Positions 42,333 to 51,866 of a DNA stretch of 64,000 nucleotides are shown here, piece after piece (position 1 is the first letter of the stretch; every line of letters begins with the position of its first letter). Position numbers and translations under genes: made by a program. The notes under the pieces are model-generated. The model did not search any database and was not told the origin of the DNA. It saw nothing but the letters and a program-made list of their open reading frames with translations. This stretch comes from Emticicia sp. C21 (GTDB lineage Bacteria; Bacteroidota; Bacteroidia; Cytophagales; Spirosomataceae), in NCBI RefSeq assembly GCF_003418935.1, contig NZ_QVMT01000003.1, forward strand, positions 558,001 to 622,000, written 5' to 3'.

Positions 42333-43163
42333 TCAATAATGCACCCGATTATGCAGCAAAAAAGGCGTAGACTGAAACTCCTCTTCAATGACCCTGGGTG
42401 ACACCCCACAGAAAGCCTTAAAATCACGGATGAGATGCATCTGGTCGAAATACCCACAGTCGTGGGCAATGCTCGTCCATTTAATATCGGGTATGTTTTC
42501 TTTCATCACCCACGCCTTGGCAAAGCGTGTAATGCGTGCAAAAAACTTGGGCTGAATCCCTACCCGCTGCTGAAACTGCCGCTCAAGCTGGCGGGTACTC
42601 ACACAGGCCAACGAAGCCACGTCATCTATATTCATGAGTCCGCCTTGCCTGATAAGCATGGGTAATACGCGGTCGATGGGTAGTTGTGTGCGTAATTGAC
42701 GTACTTTGCCAAGCAGGAAACGCTCTACAATGGCGATAATAGCCTCGGTGCGCTCGGTTTCGGCCAGTTGGTCGGCTATGTTAGTCACTTCTTTGTCTAA
42801 GATATAGCTGCTATCGAGCGATTCATTCATCGGAAAATCACTCATCGGAATCCCCAGTAAACGATACAATCCGCCCGGCTGAAAACCTACTTTAACCGTA
42901 TAATTAGCGTGATTCATGTGTAGCCTGATGCGGCATATCTGCGGGCCTACTACTACGCTCCGTTGCAGGTTTACCCGCTTGTTTTGCGGCAGATACTCAG
43001 CCACAGGCGCACCCAGCGGATAAAAATACAGACATTGCTCAGGTAGGGGAGGAAACGACAGCGCAGGTGCCGACTGACTTTTATCAAGCGTCAGCCTGAA
43101 AATCATGATATTGTTCACAAAATCACGGAGAGCCGGGTGTGGACGATGAAAAACGTGAATCAT
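42333..43163 (-). CDS. AraC-family transcriptional regulator
   Basis: 276 residues. The N-terminal sensor (FHRPHPALRDFVNNIMIF, then YPLGAPVAEYLPQ) has the form of the DUF6597 type common in Bacteroidota. A helical linker follows, then a C-terminal double HTH (IDDVASLACVSTRQLERQFQQRVGIQPKFFARITRFAKAW ... YFDQMHLIRDFKAFCGVSP). The SnoaL-like gene downstream is a plausible target by location. The domain is complete, unlike the remnant at 17239. Confidence 0.9.
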   Translation of the reverse strand: MIHVFHRPHPALRDFVNNIMIFRLTLDKSQSAPALSFPPLPEQCLYFYPLGAPVAEYLPQNKRVNLQRSVVVGPQICRIRLHMNHANYTVKVGFQPGGLYRLLGIPMSDFPMNESLDSSYILDKEVTNIADQLAETERTEAIIAIVERFLLGKVRQLRTQLPIDRVLPMLIRQGGLMNIDDVASLACVSTRQLERQFQQRVGIQPKFFARITRFAKAWVMKENIPDIKWTSIAHDCGYFDQMHLIRDFKAFCGVSPRVIEEEFQSTPFLLHNRVHY

Positions 43164-43243
43164 AGCTTGTGAGGCTTTTAATACTGAAACACGTAGCCAA
43201 CAAAAATGTTTCTGACAGGCAAGAGGTAGGACTTATGGCTTTA

Positions 43244-43858
43244 TTATTTTAGCCTCTCCTCTGCCTCTCTGTTCATAGAATCATAATAGGGTTCGCTATC
43301 ATCTGTCCAGCTTACTTTTACCTTTTTATTGGCAAGGTCATAAAATAACTCATCAAACGTAGTAGGCATCTGGCTATCATAATGTTCCATTTCTAAACCA
43401 AAACAATAAAATTTATACTCCCGGTCAGCAATAACCTTAATCCATTTATAATTGTGTGGCAATAAAAATGACAGGATACAATCATATAATAATTTAACAA
43501 TTACGGCCAGAAATACAGGTTTTATAGGCTGCCAGATAGTTTCTGTCCAGTCATGTCTGAATTGTACAGACTTGATTTCTGCCAGCGGAAAACTCCAGTG
43601 TTTTTTAAAGAATGGTATCTTGCTGATAATTTCAAGCCTGTCGTCATACAAAACAATATCATTATTGCTGATGCCTATATAAATATAACAAGCCAAAAAA
43701 TATAATAGCAGCATAATACGCCAGCTCAGAGGGCTGATTTCTGAAAGTCTGATATCCAGCAAATAGTGTGAAACCAGATAAATGACTACCGAATAGCCTA
43801 ATGTCAGTAAAATTAACTCTATTATTGAGCCTGCTATATAGCATTTAAAGATTTTCAT
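43244..43858 (-). CDS. membrane protein of unknown function
   Basis: 204 residues with three predicted helices (~10-32, 47-63, 113-133) and a soluble C-terminal third rich in acidic residues. The segment DRLEIISKIPFFKKHWSFPLAEIKSVQF is reminiscent of PH-like bacterial domains, but this is weak. No function is assigned. Confidence 0.6.
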   Translation of the reverse strand: MKIFKCYIAGSIIELILLTLGYSVVIYLVSHYLLDIRLSEISPLSWRIMLLLYFLACYIYIGISNNDIVLYDDRLEIISKIPFFKKHWSFPLAEIKSVQFRHDWTETIWQPIKPVFLAVIVKLLYDCILSFLLPHNYKWIKVIADREYKFYCFGLEMEHYDSQMPTTFDELFYDLANKKVKVSWTDDSEPYYDSMNREAEERLK

Positions 43859-43916
43859 AAATTTTACCTGATAAAGCTGTAAGAATTTTTTTGGCCGTGC
43901 TCGTCCACTAACCCCA

Positions 43917-46787
43917 TCAACTATCTTTCTTAATCAATGCCCTGATTTGGTCAACAACATTTCGCCAATTATAATCCCTTTCCTCTTCTGTAAGCGCTTT
44001 TGGTTCTTTTTGGTTAATATAATTTTCATTTAAGCCAATCACATCACCTTTATTATGTGCGTTAAGCTGGCCTAGCCTAACCTGATTACCATCATCATCA
44101 AAACAATTATTGATGGGCATATTCATCCAGACACAAGGTTTGATGATGATACTAATAATCTTTTTTCCGGCCTTATACGCTCTTGGAAGTTCTTGCTGAT
44201 TGATATAGGGAACATTCAGAAAATTTTTGCTTATTAAACAAATGAAATAATCACACTCATCAATTTTTCTTATTAAATCCTTATCCCATTCATCACCTAA
44301 TTCTAATTGCCTATCGTCAAAAACTTCTATCAATTTTTCTTCTTTAAGCGATATCATGTGTTTTCGTAAGTCAATCTTGTAATCTTCGTCTTGTTGAGAA
44401 TAAGAGATAAAGATTTTTTTAGGCTTATTTAATGGTTCTTTGTCCTTGATTTTTATTCTATCCTGAATTTCCTTTTTTTTGAGGTCAAATCCTACAGAAT
44501 ACAATAATTGGGAAATAGATAATGGAGTGAGGCTTTCATTGCAAATGGCTTTGTCTCTGCCTTTGCTTAACCATTCTATCAGTTTTTCATACTCAAAAAT
44601 GTATGGTTTTTCACTAGCTTGGCATTCTTCACAATTACAGGGCACTCTTATTAAGGGCACAACTCCTCTGTACTCATGAATAATATTATCTATTGAATTC
44701 ATGATTAATAGCATTAATCCCTGGGCACCGTGCCCTTTAGCTTTAATCAGAATTTTTTTCTTGTGGGTTTCTTCAACTATCTGGGCTTCACTATTATAAT
44801 ATTTTAAAATGACTGCATCACTCCATACGCTTTCATCTGAGAGAATCTTATTGCTCAAGTCTGCACTTAATTGGTTGACAATAGCCCTGGGCATAAAATC
44901 AAAATGATATTCTAACCTTAAAGCATTTTCATAGGTTGGCCAGTGTTGCGTATCAGGAATCGGATTTAATCGGGCTGGAATAATGTAATCATCTCTTTGT
45001 TGCTGTTTCGGAAAAGCTATCTTAAAAACCTGCAACATCAGTTTCAATTCATTGATTTTTGATTGATAAGTTTCTTCTCCCCAGATTCTGGTAAAATCAG
45101 CTTCATAGATAATACCATTCTGTTCCTGAATCAGGGTATCATCAATAATTTTATACACCGCATTCATCGCCCATTCAGGCTTTAGCATAACAAAATTCCT
45201 CAATAAGCCTTTTTTAGCATACCATAGAATAATACCTAAATCGTGTAGAAATTGGGCTAAATCTTCTATATCTACCGTTTTGCTAAAAGCCTTTTTATCT
45301 ATTTTTTTACATAATTCTGAAAACTTCTCTAAAGAGATATAATCATCTGTTTTTGCTTTTTCAATTAATTGCTCCCGTACCTTTACCCACGACTTAGGTA
45401 CGGCTTTCCCGATATGTGGTAATTCTGTTATCTGATGTTGGATAAAACCTTTCAGATTCTTTAATCCCCAATTATCATCCTTGAGATTGATTTTATACAT
45501 GGGTTTTAAATTATACTCAGGAACTCCATAAAAAGACCTAATATCAGCCCAGTCTTTCTGATTTCCATTATCACAGGTCTGTACCAATACAATAGGACTA
45601 TTGCCGCCAAACTGATAAATAGTAGGTATCCAATATTCAAAATTATGAACAGAATAACGGGTAGATGCCACTAGAATATAAACAGAATTTTCAGTCAGAA
45701 AAAACCGATGAACAGGATAATACACATCCTGCCCGCCAAAATCCCATATATGGGCTGTATAGATTGTCCCATTAGCATCATTAAATTCCCAATCATAGAC
45801 CTTGATACCTCTTGTTCTATCGTCTCCACCAGGTAGTCCGGAATTTTCATCAATAATTCTTCTCTGCAACGAGGTTTTGCCAGAACCTCCATCACCAACT
45901 AAAGTTAATTTAGCTTCAAATATAAAATCATGGCCTCCTTGCTCAATTCTATCAAAATATCTAATAATTGCTTTTGAACCCTGCTTTACTATTTCTATTG
46001 GTGGGTTAATAATAGGGTTATCGGCTAATAAAATTCCATTATTCTTAAATCTCGCTGAATACACCTTAAAGCCATTTTTAATCAAAAATAGTAGAGGTTT
46101 AATATCCTGAATTTGATTATTACTAAGGCGTAAAGATTGTAATTGGTTGAGTGATTTTGAAAAACGAATACTCTTGATTTGATTATTGCGAAGGTCTAAA
46201 GTTCGTAATTGTGTGAGTGATTGTAAAAAAGGAATATCCTGAATTTGATTAGAGTCAAGGTATAAAGAGTGTAATTGCGTGAGTGATTGTAAAAAACTAA
46301 TATCCTCAATTTGATTAAAGCTAAGGTATAAAGTTTGTAATTGCGTGAGTGATTGTAAAAAGCTAATATCTCGAATTTGATTAGAGTCAAGGTATAAAGA
46401 GTGTAATTGCGTGAGTGATTGTAAAAAACTAATATCCTCAATTTGATTATTGAAAAGAAATAAAAGCTCTAATCGTGTCAAGTTTTGTAAAAAGCTAATA
46501 TCCTGAATCTTATTACTGCCCATACATAAAGACCGTAGTCTGGTAAGGTTTTGTAGAGTTACTAACTCCTGTCCTTTAAATCTATTGGGTGACTGGGTAT
46601 TTTTTGATTCAAGCCATTGATTTTGCTTTTGTCCAAAATAGCCAAGCCCTAAACTTAGACTTTCTAGCCAAACACATTCTGCCAATTCTTCAGGCAATTC
46701 ATATTTAAGCCCACAATTTCCCAAATCCAGAAAAGTATCTTTTGTTCTTTTGTTTTCTTTAATCAATCGCAAAGCTAATTCAGACAT
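43917..46787 (-). CDS. LRR-Roc-COR-TIR protein (bacterial ROCO sensor with TIR effector)
   Basis: 956 residues from MSELALRLIKENKRT; 14 further upstream codons look non-coding. Domains in order: seven 22-residue leucine-rich repeats (~81-229), a Roc GTPase with P-loop GDGGSGKT (298-305) and switch motif WDFGGQD (348-354), a COR dimerisation region (~460-720) with a Cys-rich PCNCEEC knuckle, and a C-terminal TIR domain (~789-956; KKIFISYSQQDEDY at its start). E866 in NQQELPRAY sits where catalytic TIR NADases carry their glutamate. ROCO proteins switch on nucleotide state, and bacterial TIR domains often deplete NAD in antiphage defence. A defence or cell-death role is inference; no partner gene is adjacent. 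Confidence 0.87.
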   Translation of the reverse strand: MSELALRLIKENKRTKDTFLDLGNCGLKYELPEELAECVWLESLSLGLGYFGQKQNQWLESKNTQSPNRFKGQELVTLQNLTRLRSLCMGSNKIQDISFLQNLTRLELLFLFNNQIEDISFLQSLTQLHSLYLDSNQIRDISFLQSLTQLQTLYLSFNQIEDISFLQSLTQLHSLYLDSNQIQDIPFLQSLTQLRTLDLRNNQIKSIRFSKSLNQLQSLRLSNNQIQDIKPLLFLIKNGFKVYSARFKNNGILLADNPIINPPIEIVKQGSKAIIRYFDRIEQGGHDFIFEAKLTLVGDGGSGKTSLQRRIIDENSGLPGGDDRTRGIKVYDWEFNDANGTIYTAHIWDFGGQDVYYPVHRFFLTENSVYILVASTRYSVHNFEYWIPTIYQFGGNSPIVLVQTCDNGNQKDWADIRSFYGVPEYNLKPMYKINLKDDNWGLKNLKGFIQHQITELPHIGKAVPKSWVKVREQLIEKAKTDDYISLEKFSELCKKIDKKAFSKTVDIEDLAQFLHDLGIILWYAKKGLLRNFVMLKPEWAMNAVYKIIDDTLIQEQNGIIYEADFTRIWGEETYQSKINELKLMLQVFKIAFPKQQQRDDYIIPARLNPIPDTQHWPTYENALRLEYHFDFMPRAIVNQLSADLSNKILSDESVWSDAVILKYYNSEAQIVEETHKKKILIKAKGHGAQGLMLLIMNSIDNIIHEYRGVVPLIRVPCNCEECQASEKPYIFEYEKLIEWLSKGRDKAICNESLTPLSISQLLYSVGFDLKKKEIQDRIKIKDKEPLNKPKKIFISYSQQDEDYKIDLRKHMISLKEEKLIEVFDDRQLELGDEWDKDLIRKIDECDYFICLISKNFLNVPYINQQELPRAYKAGKKIISIIIKPCVWMNMPINNCFDDDGNQVRLGQLNAHNKGDVIGLNENYINQKEPKALTEEERDYNWRNVVDQIRALIKKDS
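46101..46547 (-). repeat. 66 bp tandem repeats encoding the LRRs
   Basis: Seven units of 66 bp encode L-T-x-L-x-x-L-x-L-x-x-N-Q-I-x-D-I-x-F-L-Q-S. The 77 bases at 46241-46317 recur identically at 46373-46449, exactly two units away, showing recent repeat shuffling. Confidence 0.85.
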
Positions 46788-46867
46788 AGCAAAAAGGTTA
46801 AGAGGATATAGGTAAAATCCGGTTCTCAAAAATAGGTATTTAATTGAATATTTCAGGTGCCTTAAAA

Positions 46868-46895
46868 TAAAAAAACAGCCTTTTTTAAGGCTGTT
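46868..46895 (-). terminator. terminator of the serine hydrolase gene
   Basis: In the minus direction AACAGCC / GGCTGTT closes on TTAAAAAA and runs into TTTTTTATTTT, 45 bp after the hydrolase stop. Confidence 0.7.
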
Positions 46896-46940
46896 GGAAG
46901 GAGATTCTGCCTGGTCAGTAAGCTATAGCATCACTCATAC

Positions 46941-47981
46941 TTATTTTCTGAAATAATAATCAGCAAGGGCATTGGCAATAGCACGCGGATTGGCTTCGTC
47001 TGTATTGGTGAGAATGATAATGGATAGCCCGTCATTCACAAAACGTGCATATACAGACCTGAACCCAATATTAGAACCACCGTGTACAATTAATTTATGA
47101 CCTTTGTATTCATCAATCAGCCATCCGAATCCATAATATTCCTTTAAATCTGCTCTGTTGGAAGTTTTAATAAATGGTTGCCATAGCTTTTCCCAATTTT
47201 CTTTTGTTAGAATAATCTTCTCTTCGCTTATTGCTTTCTCCCATTTAATCATATCTGAAGAAGTAGAAAGAAATCCACCGCTGGGGCGTATACCAAGCAT
47301 GGCTGTGGCATTAATCAGGGTGTCACGGTTATACATATACCCTACGGCCCGGTTAGGAATGATGCGATAAAAATCAGTGAGGTAGCTATGGGTCATGCCT
47401 GCCGGTATAAATAATTTATGATGGATATAATCCTGCCAGGGCATGCCGCTTACCTGTTTTATAATTTCTGCCAGCATGAAATAGGCCAGATTGCAATACT
47501 GGTATTTTTCTCCGGTTTTAAAAACCAGGGGTAAACTGTAGGCAGCCTTAATAATGTCTATATCGGGTTGGATTTTAAAATTATTATAGGCAGGGCTTTC
47601 TCTTTGCAAACCTGACGTGTGAGACATCAGGTTTTTTATGGTAATAGGCCGCCATGTTTCGGGTGCATCCGGAAAAAACTTATGTACCGAATCTTCAATA
47701 CTTAATTTTCCTTCCTGCATTAAATGCATAATAGCGGTTGTAAAAAACTGCTTACTCACTGAACCAAGCCTGATTACGGTTTCGGACGATACGGGTACGT
47801 TTAATTCTACATTGGCTAGTCCATAGCCTTTGTTGGTAACAGGTTGTCCGTTTTTTATGACAGCCAACGAAAGTCCAACAATTTTTTGCTTCTCCATCAT
47901 CTGTCTGACGATTATATCAGTGCTGTCAATCTGTGCACATGCGAGAGAGGGCAGAAAGAAAAAAAGTAGCCATTTGTTCAT
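46941..47981 (-). CDS. secreted serine hydrolase (class C beta-lactamase fold)
   Basis: 346 residues from MNKWLLFFFL, giving a signal peptide cut at ACAQ; an ATG four codons upstream is possible. The active-site motifs are S74-x-x-K77 (SVSK), Y162-C-N164, and HGG near the end. These define the beta-lactamase / D-Ala-D-Ala carboxypeptidase superfamily, whose members act as esterases, peptidases or lactamases. Antibiotic resistance should not be assumed. It is monocistronic. Confidence 0.87.
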   Translation of the reverse strand: MNKWLLFFFLPSLACAQIDSTDIIVRQMMEKQKIVGLSLAVIKNGQPVTNKGYGLANVELNVPVSSETVIRLGSVSKQFFTTAIMHLMQEGKLSIEDSVHKFFPDAPETWRPITIKNLMSHTSGLQRESPAYNNFKIQPDIDIIKAAYSLPLVFKTGEKYQYCNLAYFMLAEIIKQVSGMPWQDYIHHKLFIPAGMTHSYLTDFYRIIPNRAVGYMYNRDTLINATAMLGIRPSGGFLSTSSDMIKWEKAISEEKIILTKENWEKLWQPFIKTSNRADLKEYYGFGWLIDEYKGHKLIVHGGSNIGFRSVYARFVNDGLSIIILTNTDEANPRAIANALADYYFRK

Positions 47982-48020
47982 TTTGAGACTCATTATTTAT
48001 TGATATAAGATTAATTTTTT

Positions 48021-48060
48021 GTCTAGTTCTGAAATAGGTTTGCACAAACCTATTTCAGAA
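48021..48060. repeat. 46 bp palindromic element, copy 3
   Basis: GTCTAGTTCTGAAATAGG...CCTATTTCAGAA with central TTTGCACAAA. The right outer arm has degraded. Confidence 0.7.
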
Positions 48061-48071
48061 AGAAGCGTTAA

Positions 48072-49811
48072 CTACTCACACCCCTTTATCTCCGCCTTAA
48101 ACACACTCCCCATCTGGGCATGAAAAGTGCCTTGCAATGAGATACTTTTGCCAGCCTGATAGGTGGTATTTATGCCTGTTGGGATTATTTGGGTAGAGGT
48201 GATATGATTGACTGCCTGATTTGTGCCATTGGTGGCGTTGCCGTTTAGATTTACTGTATTTGGCGTAACAACAATGCTATTGCTGACTGAGCTGGTTTCG
48301 TTATTGATGGTGCAGGTGGCGGTATAAGTGCCTCCGTTGTTTACCTGAATACTGTTGGTTGTGGCGCCTGTTGACCAGGTAATGGTTCCGGCGCAGTTGG
48401 TGGCTGACAGAGTGTAGATTTTCCCTTCACAGAAAGTGTTAGAAGGCTGACAAGTATTTATTTTTACCGCCCAATAATCTTCTACACCACGTGTTGGAAC
48501 AGTCTTATCGCCTGAATCATCTGAAACTGAAGTACCTGTTAGTAAATAGTTTCCATTTCCAATCTCAAGCATCGATACCAGGGTTTCAATATGATTCCCT
48601 CCCAAAGTTTTATCCCAGACTTTATTGCCAACTGCATCTGTTTTTATTAGCCAAAAATCGCAATAGCCACGATTATATTCAGTTTTGTCCCCCGAAATAG
48701 AGGTGAAAGACGTACCACCTATCAGATAACCTCCATCATCCATCGGAAGCATACTATTTAACATATCTAAATTATCCCCTCCAAAACTTTTATCCCAGAT
48801 TTTATTGCCTAAGGCATCTACTTTTATTACCCAGAAATCGTAACTTCCTCTCGCTACTCCGGTTTTATCTCCTGAAATCTCAGATGCAGAATATCCACCT
48901 AATAGGTATTTACCATCAGCTGTGCAAATAATAGAATTCAAGCCATCTTCACCACTTCCTCCAAAGGTTTTATCCCAGATTTTATTACCTTCGGCATCTA
49001 TTTTTACGATCCAGTAATCAGAGTTTCCTCTACAAGCCTCTGACTTTTGTCCGGAACTATCCGAATGAGAATATCCTCCTAACAGGTAGCCTCCATCTGT
49101 ATCAGCTATAACTGTATTTAACTTTTCACTACCAGTTCCACCCAAGGCTTTATCCCAGATTTTATTGCCATAAGCATCTATTTTTACTACCCAGAAATCA
49201 TCCTCTCCTGTCCCTATAGCGGTTTTATCTCCTGAAGCAGTATAAAAATTTGTACCAAACAATAAAAAACCTCCATCGTTAGTTGCGGTCATGGTAGAAA
49301 AATTATCATTACTATTACTTCCTATAAACTTATCCCATAAATGATTGCCATTGGCATCTATTTTTATTATCCAGAAATCATCTGCCTTTGTCTGGTCTAT
49401 GAAAGAGAATCCCCCTAATAAAAAGCCCCCGTCATTGGTTTTAATAATTGAGCGGAGAAAATTATCATTTGCAGTACCCAGAGTCTTATCCCAAAGTTTA
49501 TGGCCATTAGCATCTATTTTTATAATCCAGTAATCGTCGCGGCCAATGCGACCCTCTGATTTTTCCCACGAAGCAAGAGATATGGAAGAACCCCCTAATA
49601 AAAAACCTCCGTCGTCGGTAGCAACAGTTGCAAATAACAGGTCATACATATTCCCGCCTAAGTCATTGTCCCATAATTTAGTAAAACCGTTTCCACAAAC
49701 CGATCCCGAAATAACAGGCGCCTGAATGACTTGTGTTGCTTTGATAGCCGAAACCTGAGCAAATAGGGCAGAGGTGCAACAAGTAAATAAAAACAGTAAA
49801 ACTTTCTTCAC
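48072..49811 (-). CDS. secreted seven-bladed propeller with coathanger-type C-terminus (paralogue 1)
   Basis: 579 residues from a GTG at 49811. This start aligns with paralogue 3, yields a clean signal peptide (KKVLLFLFTCCTSALFAQ), and avoids the ATG at 49868, which lies inside the -7 box. Seven ~58-residue repeats each have a W-D-K-x-x-G-G-x-x-x-D type motif and D-G-G-Y/F-L-L-G-G. An Ig-like Cys-containing segment (CAGTITWSTGATTNS) and a coathanger-stack-like end ([12 protein letters not shown]...IKGCE) follow. The terminal Gly-Cys-Glu suggests a cell-surface sorting signal. It is in tandem with two paralogues. Confidence 0.82.
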   Translation of the reverse strand: MKKVLLFLFTCCTSALFAQVSAIKATQVIQAPVISGSVCGNGFTKLWDNDLGGNMYDLLFATVATDDGGFLLGGSSISLASWEKSEGRIGRDDYWIIKIDANGHKLWDKTLGTANDNFLRSIIKTNDGGFLLGGFSFIDQTKADDFWIIKIDANGNHLWDKFIGSNSNDNFSTMTATNDGGFLLFGTNFYTASGDKTAIGTGEDDFWVVKIDAYGNKIWDKALGGTGSEKLNTVIADTDGGYLLGGYSHSDSSGQKSEACRGNSDYWIVKIDAEGNKIWDKTFGGSGEDGLNSIICTADGKYLLGGYSASEISGDKTGVARGSYDFWVIKVDALGNKIWDKSFGGDNLDMLNSMLPMDDGGYLIGGTSFTSISGDKTEYNRGYCDFWLIKTDAVGNKVWDKTLGGNHIETLVSMLEIGNGNYLLTGTSVSDDSGDKTVPTRGVEDYWAVKINTCQPSNTFCEGKIYTLSATNCAGTITWSTGATTNSIQVNNGGTYTATCTINNETSSVSNSIVVTPNTVNLNGNATNGTNQAVNHITSTQIIPTGINTTYQAGKSISLQGTFHAQMGSVFKAEIKGCE

Positions 49812-49865
49812 AACAGGGTTTAGTATAAGATTAAAAAAACTTTTTAGTCTGATATAATTCAATAG

Positions 49866-49873
49866 CAAATATA
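49866..49873 (-). promoter_or_regulatory. -7 box of propeller paralogue 1
   Basis: The complement is TATATTTG, 55 bp before the GTG start. The same box and flanks occur at 53694 in front of paralogue 3. Confidence 0.5.
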
Positions 49874-49963
49874 CAAAACAGTCAGATAATAACCTGAAGT
49901 ACTATCCGACCGTTTGAGAATACGCTACAAAATTCTCCAAGCTCCACCCCCTCTGCCCCATGC

Positions 49964-51757
49964 TTACTCACACCCCTTTATCTCTGCCTTAAATACACTG
50001 CCCGTCTGCGCCTGAAAAGTGCCTTGCAGCGAGATACTTTTACCTGCCTGATAGGTGGTGTTTATGCCTGTTGGGATTATTTGGGTAGAGGTGATATGAT
50101 TGACTGCCTGATTTGTGCCATTGGTGGCGTTGCCGTTTAGATTTACTGTATTTGGCGTAACAATAATGCTATTGCTGACTGAGCTGGTTTCGTTATTGAT
50201 GGTGCAGGTGGCGGTATAAGTGCCTCCGTTGTTTACCTGAATACTGTTGGTTGTGGCGCCTGTTGACCAGGTAATGGTTCCGGCGCAGTTGGTGGCTGTG
50301 AGGACATACGTTTGCCCTGCACAAAAAATGGTAGTGGGTTGGCAGGTATTCATTTTCATAATCCAGAAATCGTCGTACCCTCTGCTAGGTACAGTTATAT
50401 CTCCGTTAGTATCCGAGCCGCTTAAACCTCCCAGTAAGTAATCGCCATTTGCCATTGGATTAATTGAAGCGATATAGTCATTATAATTTCCGCCAAAACG
50501 TTTATCCCATACTCTTTTACCATTGGCATCTAGTTTTAGCAACCAGGCATCCATATAGCCCATTGAATCCTCTGTTCTATCTCCTGAAATACCGGAAGAA
50601 GACCCGCCTGCTATCAGATAACCACCATCTGGTGTGGCAATCAGGGTTTTCAGTATTTCTGGTTTATCACCGCCAAAACGCTTATCCCATACTTTATTAC
50701 CATTGGCATCGATTTTTACTAACCAATAATCAAAATCTCCTCTGGTGTCTTCAGTCTTATCTCCGCTAATACCAGAATGTGAAACACCTCCCAATAAGTA
50801 ACCTCCGTCATTGGTTTTGATTACCTTTTTTAATAAATCTAAAATATTTCCTCCAAAAGCTCTATCCCAGATTTTATTGCCATTAGCATCAATTTTCACT
50901 GCCCAATAATCATCATAGCCTTGCGAAGGATCTGTTTTGAGACCTCCGGCGGTTCCTGAAGCAGAGGTACCTGCCAGTAAATAGCCTCCATCATCGGTGC
51001 TAATAGCCGATTGTATATAATCACCATCCCATCCGCCATACACTTTGTCCCAGATTCTATTACCACTGGCATCAATTTTTATAATCCAGAAGTCGCCATT
51101 TACACTACCTCCTATGGGTGATACTGTTTTATCTCCTGAAATTTCTGAATTAGAATAACCTGTTACCAGAAAATTTCCGTTGTCGGCAGGTAAAATATCG
51201 GCGGCGTAATTTTGAAGATTTCCGCCAAAGGTCTTATCCCAGAGTTTGTTACCATCGGCATCAATTTTTATAAGCCATATATCATGTGTTCCTTTTTTGG
51301 GTGCAGTTTTATCGACCGAAACACCAGAGTAAGTATCTCCCATCACCATATATCCGCCGTCGCTTGTTGCCAGTAAAGAAGTAACTGCGTCGTCGCTGCC
51401 GCCGCCAAAACGTTTGTCCCATAATTTATTACCATTGGCATCGATTTTCACTATCCAATAGTCATAGCCTCCTCTTGGCGTTCCGGTCTGCTCACCTGAT
51501 ACTTGTGAACGGGTAGAACCCCCTAATAAATATCCTCCGTCGTTACTTGAAATCATGACATTCATTTCTTCAAGAAAATCTCCGCCAAAACGATTTTCTC
51601 CCACTTTGGTATGTCCGTTTCCACAAACGGTTCCTGTAATAACCGGCGCCGCTGCTTTCGCTACCTGAATAGCTTTAGTTTCCTGAATAGCAGCTACCTG
51701 AGCAAAAGCCTGAATGACACAAGTAAAACAGCTAATAATCAGTATAATTTTTTTCAT
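49964..51757 (-). CDS. secreted seven-bladed propeller with coathanger-type C-terminus (paralogue 2)
   Basis: 597 residues with an ATG start and signal peptide (IILIISCFTCVIQAFAQ). Seven blade repeats run from ENRFGG to WDKRFGGNYND, with surface loops such as [24 protein letters not shown]. The Ig-like and C-terminal modules are almost identical in DNA to those of paralogue 1 (about 240 bp with one or two differences), and its last ~100 bp match paralogue 3 more closely. This mosaic pattern indicates gene conversion. Function unknown; ligand binding at the cell surface is plausible. Confidence 0.83.
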   Translation of the reverse strand: MKKIILIISCFTCVIQAFAQVAAIQETKAIQVAKAAAPVITGTVCGNGHTKVGENRFGGDFLEEMNVMISSNDGGYLLGGSTRSQVSGEQTGTPRGGYDYWIVKIDANGNKLWDKRFGGGSDDAVTSLLATSDGGYMVMGDTYSGVSVDKTAPKKGTHDIWLIKIDADGNKLWDKTFGGNLQNYAADILPADNGNFLVTGYSNSEISGDKTVSPIGGSVNGDFWIIKIDASGNRIWDKVYGGWDGDYIQSAISTDDGGYLLAGTSASGTAGGLKTDPSQGYDDYWAVKIDANGNKIWDRAFGGNILDLLKKVIKTNDGGYLLGGVSHSGISGDKTEDTRGDFDYWLVKIDANGNKVWDKRFGGDKPEILKTLIATPDGGYLIAGGSSSGISGDRTEDSMGYMDAWLLKLDANGKRVWDKRFGGNYNDYIASINPMANGDYLLGGLSGSDTNGDITVPSRGYDDFWIMKMNTCQPTTIFCAGQTYVLTATNCAGTITWSTGATTNSIQVNNGGTYTATCTINNETSSVSNSIIVTPNTVNLNGNATNGTNQAVNHITSTQIIPTGINTTYQAGKSISLQGTFQAQTGSVFKAEIKGCE

Positions 51758-51845
51758 GAAGTGGTTTAGTTCTATCGAACTTTAAAAGTCTTTTTTAGTT
51801 AGAATAATAAACTATTATCTAGCACTACTATGCTTCTTTTTTACT

Positions 51846-51864
51846 CCCCTTTAGGGGCTGGGGG
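51846..51864. repeat. CCCCTTTAGGGG spacer repeat, copy 1
   Basis: CCCCTTTAGGGGCTGGGGG recurs in a similar form (CCCCCTTTAGGGGCTAAGGG) at 54631, each time just before the 3' end of a minus-strand gene. Confidence 0.5.
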
Positions 51865-51866
51865 CG

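Noticed and set aside
43917-46787. Eukaryotic origin of the LRR-ROCO protein
   Set aside because: Bacterial Roc-COR proteins with LRRs and TIR ends are known, the codon pattern does not differ visibly from its neighbours, and there are no introns.
46941-47981. Beta-lactamase resistance gene
   Set aside because: Motifs only place it in the broad serine-hydrolase superfamily; nothing distinguishes it as an AmpC-type lactamase.
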